This document shows, one piece after another, positions 36,678-46,162 of a stretch of DNA of 64,000 bases. The DNA is from Streptomyces europaeiscabiei (lineage in GTDB: Bacteria > Actinomycetota > Actinomycetes > Streptomycetales > Streptomycetaceae). Each line of letters opens with the position of its first letter. The stretch's first letter is position 1. The DNA lies in NCBI RefSeq assembly GCF_001550375.1, contig NZ_LRTR01000276.1, positions 52,377 to 116,376 on the forward strand, given 5' to 3'. Below the pieces are notes generated by a model. It had not been told where the DNA came from. It was given only the letters and a program-made list of their open reading frames with translations, and did no database searches. A program made the position numbers and the translations under genes.

Positions 36678-39600
36678 CGATCGACCCACGACTGTTGCGG
36701 TACGCCCGCGCCACCCGCCTCTTCCTGGTGGTGGTCGTCGGCCTGGGTGTTGTCGGGGCGGCGCTGGTCATCGCTCAGGCCATGCTCATCGCCGATGTGG
36801 TGGTCGGTGCCTTCCAGCACGGGATGCCGGTCACTGAACTCCGCACTCCTCTGCTGCTCTTGGCGGCGGTCGCTCTGGGGCGGGCCCTGGTCTCCTGGCT
36901 CACCGAGCTGGCCGCTCACCGCGCGAGTGCGGCGGTGAAGTCGGAGTTGCGGGGACGGCTGCTGGAGCGGGCCACCGCGCTGGGGCCCGGCTGGCTGAGC
37001 GGGCAGCGCACCGGCTCGTTGGTCGCCCTCGCCACACGGGGGGTCGACGCGCTCGACGACTACTTCTCGCGCTATCTGCCGCAGCTGGGCCTGGCCGTCG
37101 TCGTGCCCGTCGCGGTGCTCGCGCGGATCGTCACCGAGGACTGGGTGTCGGCGGCGATCATCGTCGGCACGCTGCCACTGATCCCGGTCTTCATGGTGCT
37201 CATCGGCTGGGCGACCCGCTCGCAGATGGACCGTCAGTGGCGCCTCCTGTCACAGCTGTCGGGGCATTTCCTGGACGTCGTCGCCGGGCTGCCCACGCTG
37301 AAGGTGTTCGGCCGGGCCAAGGCGCAGGCCGAGTCGATCAAGCGGATCACCGGCGAGTACCGGCAGGCGACCATGCGGACGCTGCGGATCGCCTTCCTGT
37401 CGTCCTTCGCGCTGGAGCTGCTGGCGACGATCTCGGTCGCACTGGTCGCGGTCACCATCGGCATGCGGCTCGTGCACGGCGAGATGGACCTGTACACCGG
37501 GCTGGTCATCCTTGTGCTGGCCCCCGAGGCATATCTGCCGGTCCGCCAGGTGGGCGCTCAGTTCCACGCGGCAGCCGAGGGACTCGCGGCGGCCGAGGAG
37601 ATCTTCGAGGTCCTGGAGACACCGGTACCGATGCCCGGGACCGGGGCTGTGCCGTCCGCCGGTGACATCCGCTTCGACGGGGTGACCGTCCGGTACCCCG
37701 GGCGGTCGTACGACGCGGTCTCGGACGTTTCCCTCACGGTGGCCCCCGGGGAGACAGTGGCCCTCGTCGGGCCGAGCGGCGTGGGCAAGTCGACGCTGCT
37801 GAATGTCCTGCTGGGGTTCACGGAGGCGACGGCGGGCGGGGTGCGGGTCGGGGGAGCCGATCTCGCCTCGCTCGACCCGGACGAGTGGCGTTCGCGCGTG
37901 GCATGGGTGCCGCAGCGGCCGCACCTGTACGCCGGGTCGATCGCCGAGAACATACGGCTGGCCCGTCCGGACGCGGACGAGGCGGCGGTACGGCGGGCGC
38001 TCACCGACGCGGGGGCGCTGGAGTTCGTGGACGCGCTGCCCGCCGGGGCCGAGACGGTTCTCGGTGAGGACGGCGCCGGCCTCTCCGCCGGCCAGCGGCA
38101 ACGGCTCGCCCTCGCCCGTGCGTTCCTCGCCGACCGGCCCGTGCTGCTCCTCGACGAGCCGACGGCCTCGCTGGACGGGGAGACCGAGACAGAGGTCGTG
38201 GAGGCGGTGCGGCGGCTGGCGGTGGGACGGACCGTGCTGCTGGTGGTCCACCGGCCGGCGCTGTTGGGGGTGGCGGACCGGGTGGTGCGGCTGGAGGGGC
38301 GGGCGGCTGAGGTGCTGCCCATCCAGGAGCCTTCGTCGAGGGAACCCGCCGGTTCGCTCGGGCCGCGCCGGCGAGGACCAGCGGAGTCACCGGGAGAGTC
38401 CGGCGTTCCTGGAACGGCGGTCGTGCGGCCCGTAGGTGCGGACGACGAGAAAGCTGCCGCCTTGCGTGCGCCCCTCGCTGCGGCTGGAGCCGGGAGCACG
38501 GTGCCCCGCCCCGACACGATGCCCCACGCCTCCCGGCGAGGTGTACTCGACCGCGTCCGCCACATGGCCGGGCCGCGCCGGGGTCGGCTCGCCCTCGCCC
38601 TGCTGCTGGGCAGCCTCGCGCTGGGTAGTGCCGTCGGGCTGATGGCGACCTCCGGGTGGCTGATCTCGCGGGCCTCGCAGCAGCCTCCGGTGCTGTATCT
38701 GATGGTCGCGGTGACGGCGACGCGGGCGTTCGGGATCGGACGGGCGGTGTTCCGGTACGCGGAGCGGCTGGTGTCGCACGACGCCGTGCTGCGGATGCTG
38801 GCCGACACGCGGGTGGCCGTCTACCGGCGGCTGGAGCGGCTGGCGCCCGCAGGGTTGCGGACGACCCGGCGGGGCGATCTGCTCTCGCGGCTGGTCGCCG
38901 ATGTGGACGCCCTGCAGGACTACTGGGTGCGCTGGCTGCTGCCTGCCGGGGCCGCGGCGGCCGTCTCCGCTGCCTCCGTCGGGTTCACCGCCTGGCTGCT
39001 GCCCGAGGCCGGCATGACTCTCGCCGTCGGGCTGCTCGCCGCCGGGGCCGGGGTACCCCTCGTGACCGGAGCCGTGGCCCGGCGGGCTGAGCACCGGCTG
39101 GCGCCGGCCCGCGGGATGCTCGCCACCCGCGTGGCCGATCTGCTCACCGGCACCGCCGAGTCGACGGTCGCGGGCGCCCTGCCGACGCGTATCGCCGAGG
39201 CACGGGAGGCCGACCATGTGCTCACCCGGATCGCCTCCCGAGCCGCCACCGCCACCGCGCTCGGTGACGGGCTCACCGCGCTCGTCTCCGGGCTCACCGT
39301 CGCCGGCACCGCGTTCTTCGGCGCACTGGCCGTCGGGGAAGGGCGGCTGAGCGGTGTGGCCATGGCCGTCGTCGTGCTCACCCCGCTGGCCGCGTTCGAG
39401 GCGGTGCTGGGGATGCCGCCGGCCGCCCAGTTCCGCCAGCGGGTACGCAGGAGCGCGGAGCGCGTGTACGAGGTGCTGGACGCACCCGACCCCGTACGCG
39501 AACCGGAGGCGCCGGCCGAGGCGCCGGTGTCGCCGTTCCCGCTGCGGCTCGAAGGGCTCGGCGCGAGGTACGTCGGGCAGGACCGGGACGCGGTCGCCGG

Positions 39601-40282
39601 GCTGGATCTCACGCTCGAACAGGGGCGCAGGATCGCGGTGGTCGGTGTCTCGGGGGCCGGCAAGACGACGCTCGCGCAGGTGCTGCTGCGCTTTCTGGAC
39701 GCGCGGGAAGGGATGTACACGCTGGGCGGCGTGGACGCGTACACGCTCGACGGGGACGCCGTACGGCGGCTCGTGGGGCTGTGCGCCCAGGACGCGCACC
39801 TCTTCGACAGTTCGGTCCGGGAGAACCTGCTGCTCGCCCGGAAGAGCGCGGGTGAGGCGGAGCTGCGGGACGCGCTCGCGCGGGCGCGGCTGCTCGGCTG
39901 GGCCGACGAACTGCCCGACGGGCTGGACACCCTGATCGGCGAGCAAGGGGCGCGGCTGTCCGGCGGCCAGCGTCAGCGGCTCGCGCTCGCCCGCGCGCTG
40001 CTGGCCGACTTCCCCGTCCTCGTCCTCGACGAGCCGGCGGAACACCTGGACCTGCCGACGGCCGACGCGCTCACCGCGGACCTGCTGGCCGCGACCGAGG
40101 GCCGTACCACCTTGCTGATCACCCATCGGCTGGCCGGTCTCGACGCCGTGGACGAGGTCGTCGTGCTGGCGGAGGGGCGCGTCGTGCAGCGCGGGGCCTA
40201 CGCGGAACTGGCCGTGGTGGATGGTCCCTTGCGGGCGATGGTGGAGCGGGAGGCGGCGGGGGAACTGCTGGCCGGGGTCTGA
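36671..40282 (+). CDS. cydCD: CydC-CydD fused ABC transporter
   Basis: About 1203 residues: two complete ABC exporter halves in one chain. Each has six membrane helices and an ATPase: first Walker A VGPSGVGKST with signature LSAGQRQRLALARA, second VGVSGAGKTT with LSGGQRQRLALARA. Separate in E. coli, these are commonly fused in Streptomyces. The transporter exports thiols or haem-related compounds needed to assemble cytochrome bd. Start at GTG 36671 has AGAGGG eight bases upstream; ATG 36644 lacks a Shine-Dalgarno. Third gene of the cyd unit. Confidence 0.95.
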   Translation: MKPIDPRLLRYARATRLFLVVVVGLGVVGAALVIAQAMLIADVVVGAFQHGMPVTELRTPLLLLAAVALGRALVSWLTELAAHRASAAVKSELRGRLLERATALGPGWLSGQRTGSLVALATRGVDALDDYFSRYLPQLGLAVVVPVAVLARIVTEDWVSAAIIVGTLPLIPVFMVLIGWATRSQMDRQWRLLSQLSGHFLDVVAGLPTLKVFGRAKAQAESIKRITGEYRQATMRTLRIAFLSSFALELLATISVALVAVTIGMRLVHGEMDLYTGLVILVLAPEAYLPVRQVGAQFHAAAEGLAAAEEIFEVLETPVPMPGTGAVPSAGDIRFDGVTVRYPGRSYDAVSDVSLTVAPGETVALVGPSGVGKSTLLNVLLGFTEATAGGVRVGGADLASLDPDEWRSRVAWVPQRPHLYAGSIAENIRLARPDADEAAVRRALTDAGALEFVDALPAGAETVLGEDGAGLSAGQRQRLALARAFLADRPVLLLDEPTASLDGETETEVVEAVRRLAVGRTVLLVVHRPALLGVADRVVRLEGRAAEVLPIQEPSSREPAGSLGPRRRGPAESPGESGVPGTAVVRPVGADDEKAAALRAPLAAAGAGSTVPRPDTMPHASRRGVLDRVRHMAGPRRGRLALALLLGSLALGSAVGLMATSGWLISRASQQPPVLYLMVAVTATRAFGIGRAVFRYAERLVSHDAVLRMLADTRVAVYRRLERLAPAGLRTTRRGDLLSRLVADVDALQDYWVRWLLPAGAAAAVSAASVGFTAWLLPEAGMTLAVGLLAAGAGVPLVTGAVARRAEHRLAPARGMLATRVADLLTGTAESTVAGALPTRIAEAREADHVLTRIASRAATATALGDGLTALVSGLTVAGTAFFGALAVGEGRLSGVAMAVVVLTPLAAFEAVLGMPPAAQFRQRVRRSAERVYEVLDAPDPVREPEAPAEAPVSPFPLRLEGLGARYVGQDRDAVAGLDLTLEQGRRIAVVGVSGAGKTTLAQVLLRFLDAREGMYTLGGVDAYTLDGDAVRRLVGLCAQDAHLFDSSVRENLLLARKSAGEAELRDALARARLLGWADELPDGLDTLIGEQGARLSGGQRQRLALARALLADFPVLVLDEPAEHLDLPTADALTADLLAATEGRTTLLITHRLAGLDAVDEVVVLAEGRVVQRGAYAELAVVDGPLRAMVEREAAGELLAGV

Positions 40283-40675
40283 GTGGTTCGCTGCGGTCGG
40301 GGAAACGACGGGGGTGTGACAGGGGCTCACCGCGCGCCACCGCCCCGGGTTGCTGTTCTCTTCTCCGTGGTCCCCTGCCGTCGGGCCGCCGTCGTGTGGC
40401 CGACCGTCGACCGGGACCGATGCCGAGTGACATCGGACGTTCGGTCGTGCGCCGACCTCCGGCTCCGGCGCAGCGCCCTCGAGTTCTTTTCTTCGCGGCC
40501 TCTCCCGTCCAGGCCCTTCTCGTACCGCTCAGCCACGTCCACAAGTCCCCGCGCCGAACACGCGGCAGCCGAGCCGCTGTTCGGCCCAGCTCCTTGACCC
40601 GTCCGGGGCACTGCGTCCCCCAGCCGTACGACTCGAGCAGGACGGCGGCGCCCGGCACGGGCCACGATCGCTGAC
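40283..40675. other. 393-base region without a convincing gene
   Basis: Frames here are Arg/Pro-rich with no start signal and look like overlap artefacts. It should hold the end of the cyd transcript and the promoter of the M23 peptidase gene. No clear hairpin was found. Confidence 0.45.
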
Positions 40676-41740
40676 ATGGGCTTCTCTCGCCGACACCCAC
40701 TGTTCGTCGTCGTGCTGCTGTGCGCCTCGGCGGTTCTGGTGCCCCGACCGACGGCGGCTGACAGCGACGCTGGTGGGGCACCGGGCGTGCCCGCAGAGGC
40801 AGGGATCAGCGGCCAGGTGGCGCGCCTGTTCGAGGAAGCGGCGGTGGCTACGCAGCGGTACGAGGCAGGGCGGCGGGCGGCGGAGGCACAGAAGACGAAG
40901 GCGGAACGACTGGAGACGCTGCTCGCCCGGGAGCGGAAGCAGATCGCGGTGCTGAACGCCGCCCTCGGACGGATCGCGCGCGCCCAGTACCGCGAGGGCG
41001 GTGGGGTGCCCTACACCGCGCAGATGCTGTTCGCGGCGGATCCGGAGGAGCTGATGCGCGGTCAACGGGCCGTCTGGCAGGCCGATCTGGCGGTCAACAA
41101 CGCCGTGACCAAGAACCGTCGCGCGGAGGTGAGGCTCGCCGAGGACGAGGGGAAGGCGGCTGCGGCGTGGCGGACGTTGGACGAGTGGAAGACCGGACTC
41201 GCCGAGAACAAGCAGGCGATCCAGCAGAAGCTCGAAGAGGCGCAGTGGACCCTCCAGGGGCAGGCTGACGCGGCGGTCGCGGCCGGCGCCTGCCGGGGAG
41301 CCGTCAGGCTGGACCAGCCGCCTGGCGCGCTCTCGAACGCGTGGGTCACGCCTGTGGACACGTACGAACTCTCCGCGGGCTACGGCAGCGGCGGTGAGCG
41401 CTGGGCCAGTCAGCACACAGGGCAGGATTTCGCGGTGCCGATCGGCACGCCGGTGCGGGCCGTCGGGGCCGGGCGTGTGGTGAAGGTCTCGTGCGGGGGC
41501 CCTTTCGGCATCGAGATCGTCGTCGAACACGAGGACGGCTACTACACGCAGTACGCGCACCTCGCCGCCGTCACCGTCGACCAGGGCGAACGGGTGGCCC
41601 CGGGGCAGTGGATCGGCCAGTCGGGGACCACCGGCAACTCCACCGGACCGCACCTGCACTTCGAGGTGCGGGTCACCCCGGAGCTGGGATCGGATGTGGA
41701 CCCCGTGCCGTGGCTGCGGAACCACGGGGTGGAGTTGTAG
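40676..41740 (+). CDS. Secreted M23 (LytM) peptidase
   Basis: 354 residues. A signal peptide (VVVLLCASAVLV... with ADSDA near the cleavage site) leads to a charged coiled coil (about residues 40-205) and a C-terminal LytM domain. Zinc-binding motifs are HTGQDFAVP and GPHLHFEV. It likely cleaves peptidoglycan bridges outside the cell, or activates other hydrolases through its coiled coil as EnvC does. In S. coelicolor related proteins help spore wall maturation. Convergent with the Cof phosphatase gene. Confidence 0.9.
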   Translation: MGFSRRHPLFVVVLLCASAVLVPRPTAADSDAGGAPGVPAEAGISGQVARLFEEAAVATQRYEAGRRAAEAQKTKAERLETLLARERKQIAVLNAALGRIARAQYREGGGVPYTAQMLFAADPEELMRGQRAVWQADLAVNNAVTKNRRAEVRLAEDEGKAAAAWRTLDEWKTGLAENKQAIQQKLEEAQWTLQGQADAAVAAGACRGAVRLDQPPGALSNAWVTPVDTYELSAGYGSGGERWASQHTGQDFAVPIGTPVRAVGAGRVVKVSCGGPFGIEIVVEHEDGYYTQYAHLAAVTVDQGERVAPGQWIGQSGTTGNSTGPHLHFEVRVTPELGSDVDPVPWLRNHGVEL

Positions 41741-41858
41741 CGGGCTGCTCCGGTACGGCGTCGGTCGTGGGCGAGGGGGTTCTCGTGAGCGGAAAGCCGC
41801 TTCGTGAACAGCCCGGCGGTCGTGAGCGGAGTGGCGCTGGTGGGGCGGCGGAGGCCGG

Positions 41859-42737
41859 CTACAGGCGTTCCGCGAGCAGCCGCTCGATCACGACCGCCAC
41901 CCCGTCCTCGTTGTTGGCCACGGTCCGGCCGGAAGCCGCCGCGAGGACGTCCGGATGCGCGTTGCCCATGGCGTACGACCGACCTGCCCAGGTGAGCATC
42001 TCGACGTCGTTCGGCATGTCACCGAAGGCGACGACCTCCTCGTGGGAGATACCGCGCTCGGCGCAGGACAGGGCGAGGGTGCTGGCCTTGGAGACGCCCG
42101 GTCCACTGATCTCCAGCAGCGCGCTGGGGCTGGATCGGGTGATCGTGGCACGGTCGCCGACGGCGAGACGGGCGGTGGCGAGGAAGTCGTCGGGGTCGAT
42201 CGACGGGTGGTACGCGAGAATCTTCAGCACCGGCTCGTCGTCGGCCACACCACCCGGAGCCAGCAGTTTCTCGGCGGGCGCGAGAGCGTCGGGGATCTCC
42301 ATGTGCAGTCTCGGGTACTCGGGCTCCTGATGGAAGCCGTACGTCTGCTCGACCGCGTACACCGTGCCCGGCGCGGCATCGCGCAGCAGCCGTACGGCGT
42401 CGAGGGCGTTCTCCCGCGCGAGCTCGCGGACCTTGACGAAGCGATGGGCGCCCGGGCCGCCGTGCAGGTCGACCACGGCGGCGCCGTTTCCGCAGATCGC
42501 GAGGCCGTGGCCGTGGACGTGTTCGCTGACCACGTCCATCCAGCGGGCCGGGCGGCCGGTGACGAAGAAGACCTCGACGCCGGCCTCCTCGGCGGCCGCG
42601 AGGGCGGCGACGGTGCGGGGGGAGACCGACTGGTCGTCGCGGAGCAGGGTGCCGTCGAGATCCGTGGCTATCAGCCGGAGCGGGACGGTCGGGGCCGGGG
42701 TCTCGGGCTGTCTCGTCGCTGAGGTCACGGACCCCAT
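41859..42737 (-). CDS. Cof-type HAD phosphatase
   Basis: 292 residues of the HAD superfamily, Cof/YbjI subfamily. [21 protein letters not shown] is motif I (DxDGT), VTGRPARW motif II, and FGDMPNDVEML motif IV (GDxxND). It dephosphorylates sugar phosphates or cofactor precursors in the cytoplasm; the substrate is not predictable. A close relative with the same layout lies at 54081, next to serS. Confidence 0.9.
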   Translation of the reverse strand: MGSVTSATRQPETPAPTVPLRLIATDLDGTLLRDDQSVSPRTVAALAAAEEAGVEVFFVTGRPARWMDVVSEHVHGHGLAICGNGAAVVDLHGGPGAHRFVKVRELARENALDAVRLLRDAAPGTVYAVEQTYGFHQEPEYPRLHMEIPDALAPAEKLLAPGGVADDEPVLKILAYHPSIDPDDFLATARLAVGDRATITRSSPSALLEISGPGVSKASTLALSCAERGISHEEVVAFGDMPNDVEMLTWAGRSYAMGNAHPDVLAAASGRTVANNEDGVAVVIERLLAERL

Positions 42738-42890
42738 TGTCGCGCATATGCGCGCACGGTCGTGCGGGCGCCTGCACAGGTGAGTGATTACCGCTCCGGG
42801 CCGCCGGCCGCGAGCGCTGTCACGACCGGCTGGGCCCGCGCTCCTACGGAGAGGGCCGTGCCCGCCCCGGCCGCGACGCTGAGGGCGCTC

Positions 42891-43793
42891 TCAGGCCAGC
42901 TGGGCGGGTGCCTCCATGGCGATCCGCTCGAAGACCTTCTCGTCCGCGGCGAAGTCCGAGTCCGGGATCGGCCAGTGGATGACGATGTCGGTGAAGCCCA
43001 GCTCGGCGTGGCGGCCCGCGAAGTCCACGAACGCGTCCAGTGACGCCAGCGGTCGACCGCGGTCCGGGGTGAACCCCGTGAGGAGGATCTTGTCGAGCCG
43101 GGCCGCGTCCCGGCCGAGTGCGGCGGCCGTGTCGGCCAGCCTCTCGACCTGCCCGCGAATGGCCTGAACCGACTGCTCGGGGGTGCCCGACTCGAAGAGC
43201 TTGGGGTCTCCGGTGGTCACCCACGCCTGCCCGTAGCGCGCGGCCAGCCGCATTCCGCGCGGCCCGGTGGCGGCCACGGCGAAGGGCAGCCGGGGGCGCT
43301 GGACGCAGCCGGGGATGTTGCGCGCCTCGTGGGCGGAGTAGTGGTCGCCCTCGTACGAGACGGAGTCCTCGGTGAGCAGCCGGTCGAGGAGGGGGACGAA
43401 CTCGGCGAGCCGGTCGGCGCGCTCACGCGGTGTCCACGGCTCCTGGCCGAGCGCGGTGGCGTCGAAGCCGGTGCCGCCCGCGCCGACACCGAGGGTGACC
43501 CGGCCGCCCGAAATGTCGTCGAGGGAGATCAGCTCCTTGGCGAGGGTCACCGGGTGGCGGAAGTTCGGCGAGGTCACGAGCGTGCCGAGGCGCAGACGGT
43601 CGGTGACGGCGGCTGCGGCGGTCAGGGTCGGCACGGCACCGAACCACGGCCCGTCCCGGAAGGTCCGCCATGACAGGTGGTCGTACGTGAACGCGGTGTG
43701 GAACCCGAGCTGCTCGGCCCGCTGCCACGTGTCACGGCCGCCCTCGTGCCAGCGGAGGTAAGGCAGGATCACGGTGCTCAGACGCAGACTCAT
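42891..43793 (-). CDS. LLM-class F420-dependent oxidoreductase
   Basis: 300 residues of the luciferase-like monooxygenase fold: [48 protein letters not shown] and [14 protein letters not shown] are typical of flavin or F420-dependent members. As actinobacteria make F420, an F420 reductase is likely, but FMN cannot be excluded. It lies 36 bases after kptA on the same strand. Confidence 0.85.
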   Translation of the reverse strand: MSLRLSTVILPYLRWHEGGRDTWQRAEQLGFHTAFTYDHLSWRTFRDGPWFGAVPTLTAAAAVTDRLRLGTLVTSPNFRHPVTLAKELISLDDISGGRVTLGVGAGGTGFDATALGQEPWTPRERADRLAEFVPLLDRLLTEDSVSYEGDHYSAHEARNIPGCVQRPRLPFAVAATGPRGMRLAARYGQAWVTTGDPKLFESGTPEQSVQAIRGQVERLADTAAALGRDAARLDKILLTGFTPDRGRPLASLDAFVDFAGRHAELGFTDIVIHWPIPDSDFAADEKVFERIAMEAPAQLA

Positions 43794-43829
43794 ACGTCGA
43801 GCGTAAGGGCAGCCGTCGGATGGTCCCGC

Positions 43830-44378
43830 TCAGTGCGACTCGGGGAACCGCAGGTAGTGGGGCGGAACCGCCTCCGTCAGCCACACCCCGTTGTCGCTGA
43901 CGCGGAAGACGTGGCCGTCGCGGTGCATGGCACCCGCGTCCACGGAGAGCACGACGGGCCGGCCGCGGCGGGCGCCGACGCGGGTGGCGGTCTCGCGGTC
44001 GGGTGAGAGGTGCACGTCGTGCCGGTTCATGGCGCGCAGGCCTTCGGCGCGGATCGCGCCCGCATAGGCCGCCACGGTCCCGTGGTAGAGGTACGGCGGC
44101 GGGGTCGCCGGGGGAAGGCCGAGGTCGACCTCGACGGTGTGGCCCTGGCTGGCGCGGATCCGCTCACCCTCGACGGCGAAGCGCTGCTTGTCGTTGGCCT
44201 CGACCACGTGGTCGAGCTCCGCCCTGGTGAAGCCGAAGCCGTGTGCGGCGGCCGCCTCGATGAGCGTGTCGATCCCGACCCAGCCGCCCTCGTCGAGCGT
44301 CAGGCCGATGCGCTCCGGCTGGTGTCGGAGGTGTTTGGAGAGGTACTTCGACACTCTCACGGTACGTCGTTCGTTCAT
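43830..44378 (-). CDS. kptA: RNA 2'-phosphotransferase KptA
   Basis: 182 residues. The Tpt1/KptA fold is shown by VSKYLSKHLRHQPERIGL, LDEGGWVGIDTLI, YLYHGT and NRHDVHLSPDRETATRVGARRGRPVVL, which carry the catalytic Arg/His residues. The enzyme removes the 2'-phosphate from RNA using NAD+; bacterial roles are unclear since they lack tRNA splicing. ATG 44378 has GGCGGG nearby. The gene is divergently placed behind a DnaA-box group. Confidence 0.9.
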   Translation of the reverse strand: MNERRTVRVSKYLSKHLRHQPERIGLTLDEGGWVGIDTLIEAAAAHGFGFTRAELDHVVEANDKQRFAVEGERIRASQGHTVEVDLGLPPATPPPYLYHGTVAAYAGAIRAEGLRAMNRHDVHLSPDRETATRVGARRGRPVVLSVDAGAMHRDGHVFRVSDNGVWLTEAVPPHYLRFPESH

Positions 44379-44434
44379 CCCGCCAGCGTGCCTGGCGAGA
44401 CCCGTGTCACGCACTTGAATTTGATCCGGATGTT

Positions 44435-44488
44435 TGATCCACAGCCAAGTGCAGTTATCCACAGGGGTATTGAGGATTCTGTGGACAA
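44435..44488. promoter_or_regulatory. DnaA-box group between kptA and a MerR gene
   Basis: Three boxes in 54 bp: TGATCCACA (44435-44443, near match), TTATCCACA (44455-44463, exact) and TGTGGACAA (44480-44488, the inverse of TTGTCCACA). The two exact boxes are inverted. The 132-base space between the two genes carries little else. Confidence 0.7.
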
Positions 44489-44510
44489 CTGGTCGTGAAA
44501 TTCAGGATGA

Positions 44511-45449
44511 TTAGTCAATTTTGCTACTTTTATTCATATTTGACGCGAGGGCGTCCAAGGTACGCGCCTGTACCTCTCGTTCGGCTGCCGCCGTGATGAA
44601 GGCCGAAGTCTGCGCCGGACCAACCAGCTTCTCCACGGCTCGCATTGTGGACAGCGGGATCCGGACGGAACACGAGTCGTCCGCAGGTTCGGCGACCGGT
44701 GCGATGTCCAGGTGCCGACGCAGCTGCCGTGTCGCGAACAGTCGCATCGCGCGAGCGAGTTCGGCGTCCACTGTCTGCTGGGCCAGCGGCCGCAGCCGTC
44801 GTACGAGCGTCGCCGCCTCGACCGTGTCGGCCTCGGTGGGTGGCTGATGCGCTCCGATGTAGCGAGCGAACACGTGCTCGGTGGTGAACTCCAGGAAACG
44901 GGCGGCGATGTGCTCGACCTGTCCCCGCAACTCCCTTAGATGACCGGCGATCGCGGACAGCGGTACCCCGGCCTCGTGCAATTCGGCTGCCACAGCAAGC
45001 TCTTGGGGGCTCGGCACGAGAAAGAGGTCTTTCTCGCCGGGCACCTGCTCCAGCACACCCAGCTCGACCGCGTCCGCCACCGCCGCTTCGTCCGGAGCGC
45101 CGCCGAACCGCTCGACCAGCTCGGCCCGCGAGATTCGTACGGCCTCCTCGTCGGTCCACGGCCCGTCGACCTCCGCGGCCAGGCCGAGCACCCCGCCGAG
45201 TCCGCGGCCCGTGTCCCAGGCTTCCAGAAGCTCCTTGATGGAAGCCAGGGTGTAGCCGCGGTCCAGGAGGTCGGCGATCTGGCGCAGTCTGGTCAGATGT
45301 GTGTCCGAATAAATGTTCGCCCGGCCGCGCCGCTCGGGGCGGGGGAGCAGTCCGCGGTCCTGGTAGGCGCGGATCGTCCGGACCGTGGCGCCGCTGCGGT
45401 GCGCCAGATCCTCGATGCGATACGCGGCCCCGGCCGGTTCGTCGTTCAC
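44511..45449 (-). CDS. MerR family transcriptional regulator
   Basis: 312 residues. The N-terminal MerR helix-turn-helix reads YRIEDLAHRSGATVRTIRAYQDRGLLPRP with IYSDTHLTRLRQIADLLDRGYTLASI. A long C-terminal domain without a recognised metal-binding Cys set follows. GTG 45449 (VNDEPAGAA) is the likely start, GGAGG lying about ten bases upstream. The ligand is unknown. Confidence 0.85.
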   Translation of the reverse strand: MNDEPAGAAYRIEDLAHRSGATVRTIRAYQDRGLLPRPERRGRANIYSDTHLTRLRQIADLLDRGYTLASIKELLEAWDTGRGLGGVLGLAAEVDGPWTDEEAVRISRAELVERFGGAPDEAAVADAVELGVLEQVPGEKDLFLVPSPQELAVAAELHEAGVPLSAIAGHLRELRGQVEHIAARFLEFTTEHVFARYIGAHQPPTEADTVEAATLVRRLRPLAQQTVDAELARAMRLFATRQLRRHLDIAPVAEPADDSCSVRIPLSTMRAVEKLVGPAQTSAFITAAAEREVQARTLDALASNMNKSSKID

Positions 45450-46162
45450 GGTTCTCGTGCCTCCATTTCTGCCTCGCCGTGCCGTCAGCCGACGGCTGGG
45501 CCGATGCCCCCGTGCGCTCGCGCCCGCCGCCGTACGTGCCGTGGCTCGCGCCCGCCGCCGTACGTGCCGTGGGCGGCTTCGCCGGATACTCGACCGCCCT
45601 GCACAGCGACCACTTCTGCGACGGCTGGCAGGAGTGGTGCAGATGCGCGGGACGGCCCGCGCCGAGCTTCTTCCACCCGGGAACAGGCCCTTGCGTACCG
45701 CCCTGTTGTGCGCAGCGAGTGAGTAGCGCAGGCGTCCAGCGAGCCTCGGGTCGTGCCGTATGCGACAGACAGCGCCCCCGCGTTCGCCGGCGAACGCGGG
45801 GACCGCCATGCCCGTGATCCGCCGGGCCTCAGGGGCAACTCACTGCCCTGGGGGGCTTTCTGCCTCGTGAACCGTCCCTTGACGGTGGCAGGAGCGAGCC
45901 CGGCCACTGGCACACCCCGAACGGTCTTGGGTGCACTGGGCGCCCGCTTCCACGGCCAAGCGGCGGCACGGAGCCCGTCCGTGGTCCAGCCCTGGTGGGG
46001 CGTGTCCCTCACGACTTGATCTGCCGGACGCGGCCAGGGGCGGTTGGGAGGCCCTGAACCATCTCTCTGGTGAATCAGGGGCTCCCGCGCCGACGCCGTA
46101 AAGGCAGATCCTGCGCGGGGCGATCACGTGATGCCCTTTCTCGTCCTGCTCGTTCCGGTGTC
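45450..46162. other. 713-base region without a convincing gene
   Basis: No frame has both a start signal and a plausible product. It holds the MerR promoter, a pair of 28-bp tandem repeats (45516-45571) and, near 46052-46080, a CCCTGAACCA...TGGTGAATCAGGG imperfect hairpin that may terminate the minus-strand EphD-like gene. Confidence 0.45.
45516..45571. repeat. Two perfect 28-bp tandem repeats
   Basis: Bases 45516-45543 and 45544-45571 are identical (unit begins GCTCGCGCCCGCCGCC and ends TACGTGCCGTG). A recent slip or duplication is likely. They lie in the non-coding space behind the MerR gene. Confidence 0.85.

Noticed and set aside
38387..40330. Minus-strand 647-residue frame opposite cydCD
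   Set aside because: Shadow of a long GC-rich gene; Arg/Pro/Gln-rich without domains.
44172..44188. GACCACGTGGTC palindrome resembling parS
   Set aside because: It shares only the central CACGTG; the outer bases do not match, and it lies inside kptA.
45485..46012. Minus-strand 175-residue frame that looked like a transposon remnant
   Set aside because: No inverted repeats, target duplication or transposase motifs could be seen; it reads like GC-rich non-coding DNA.
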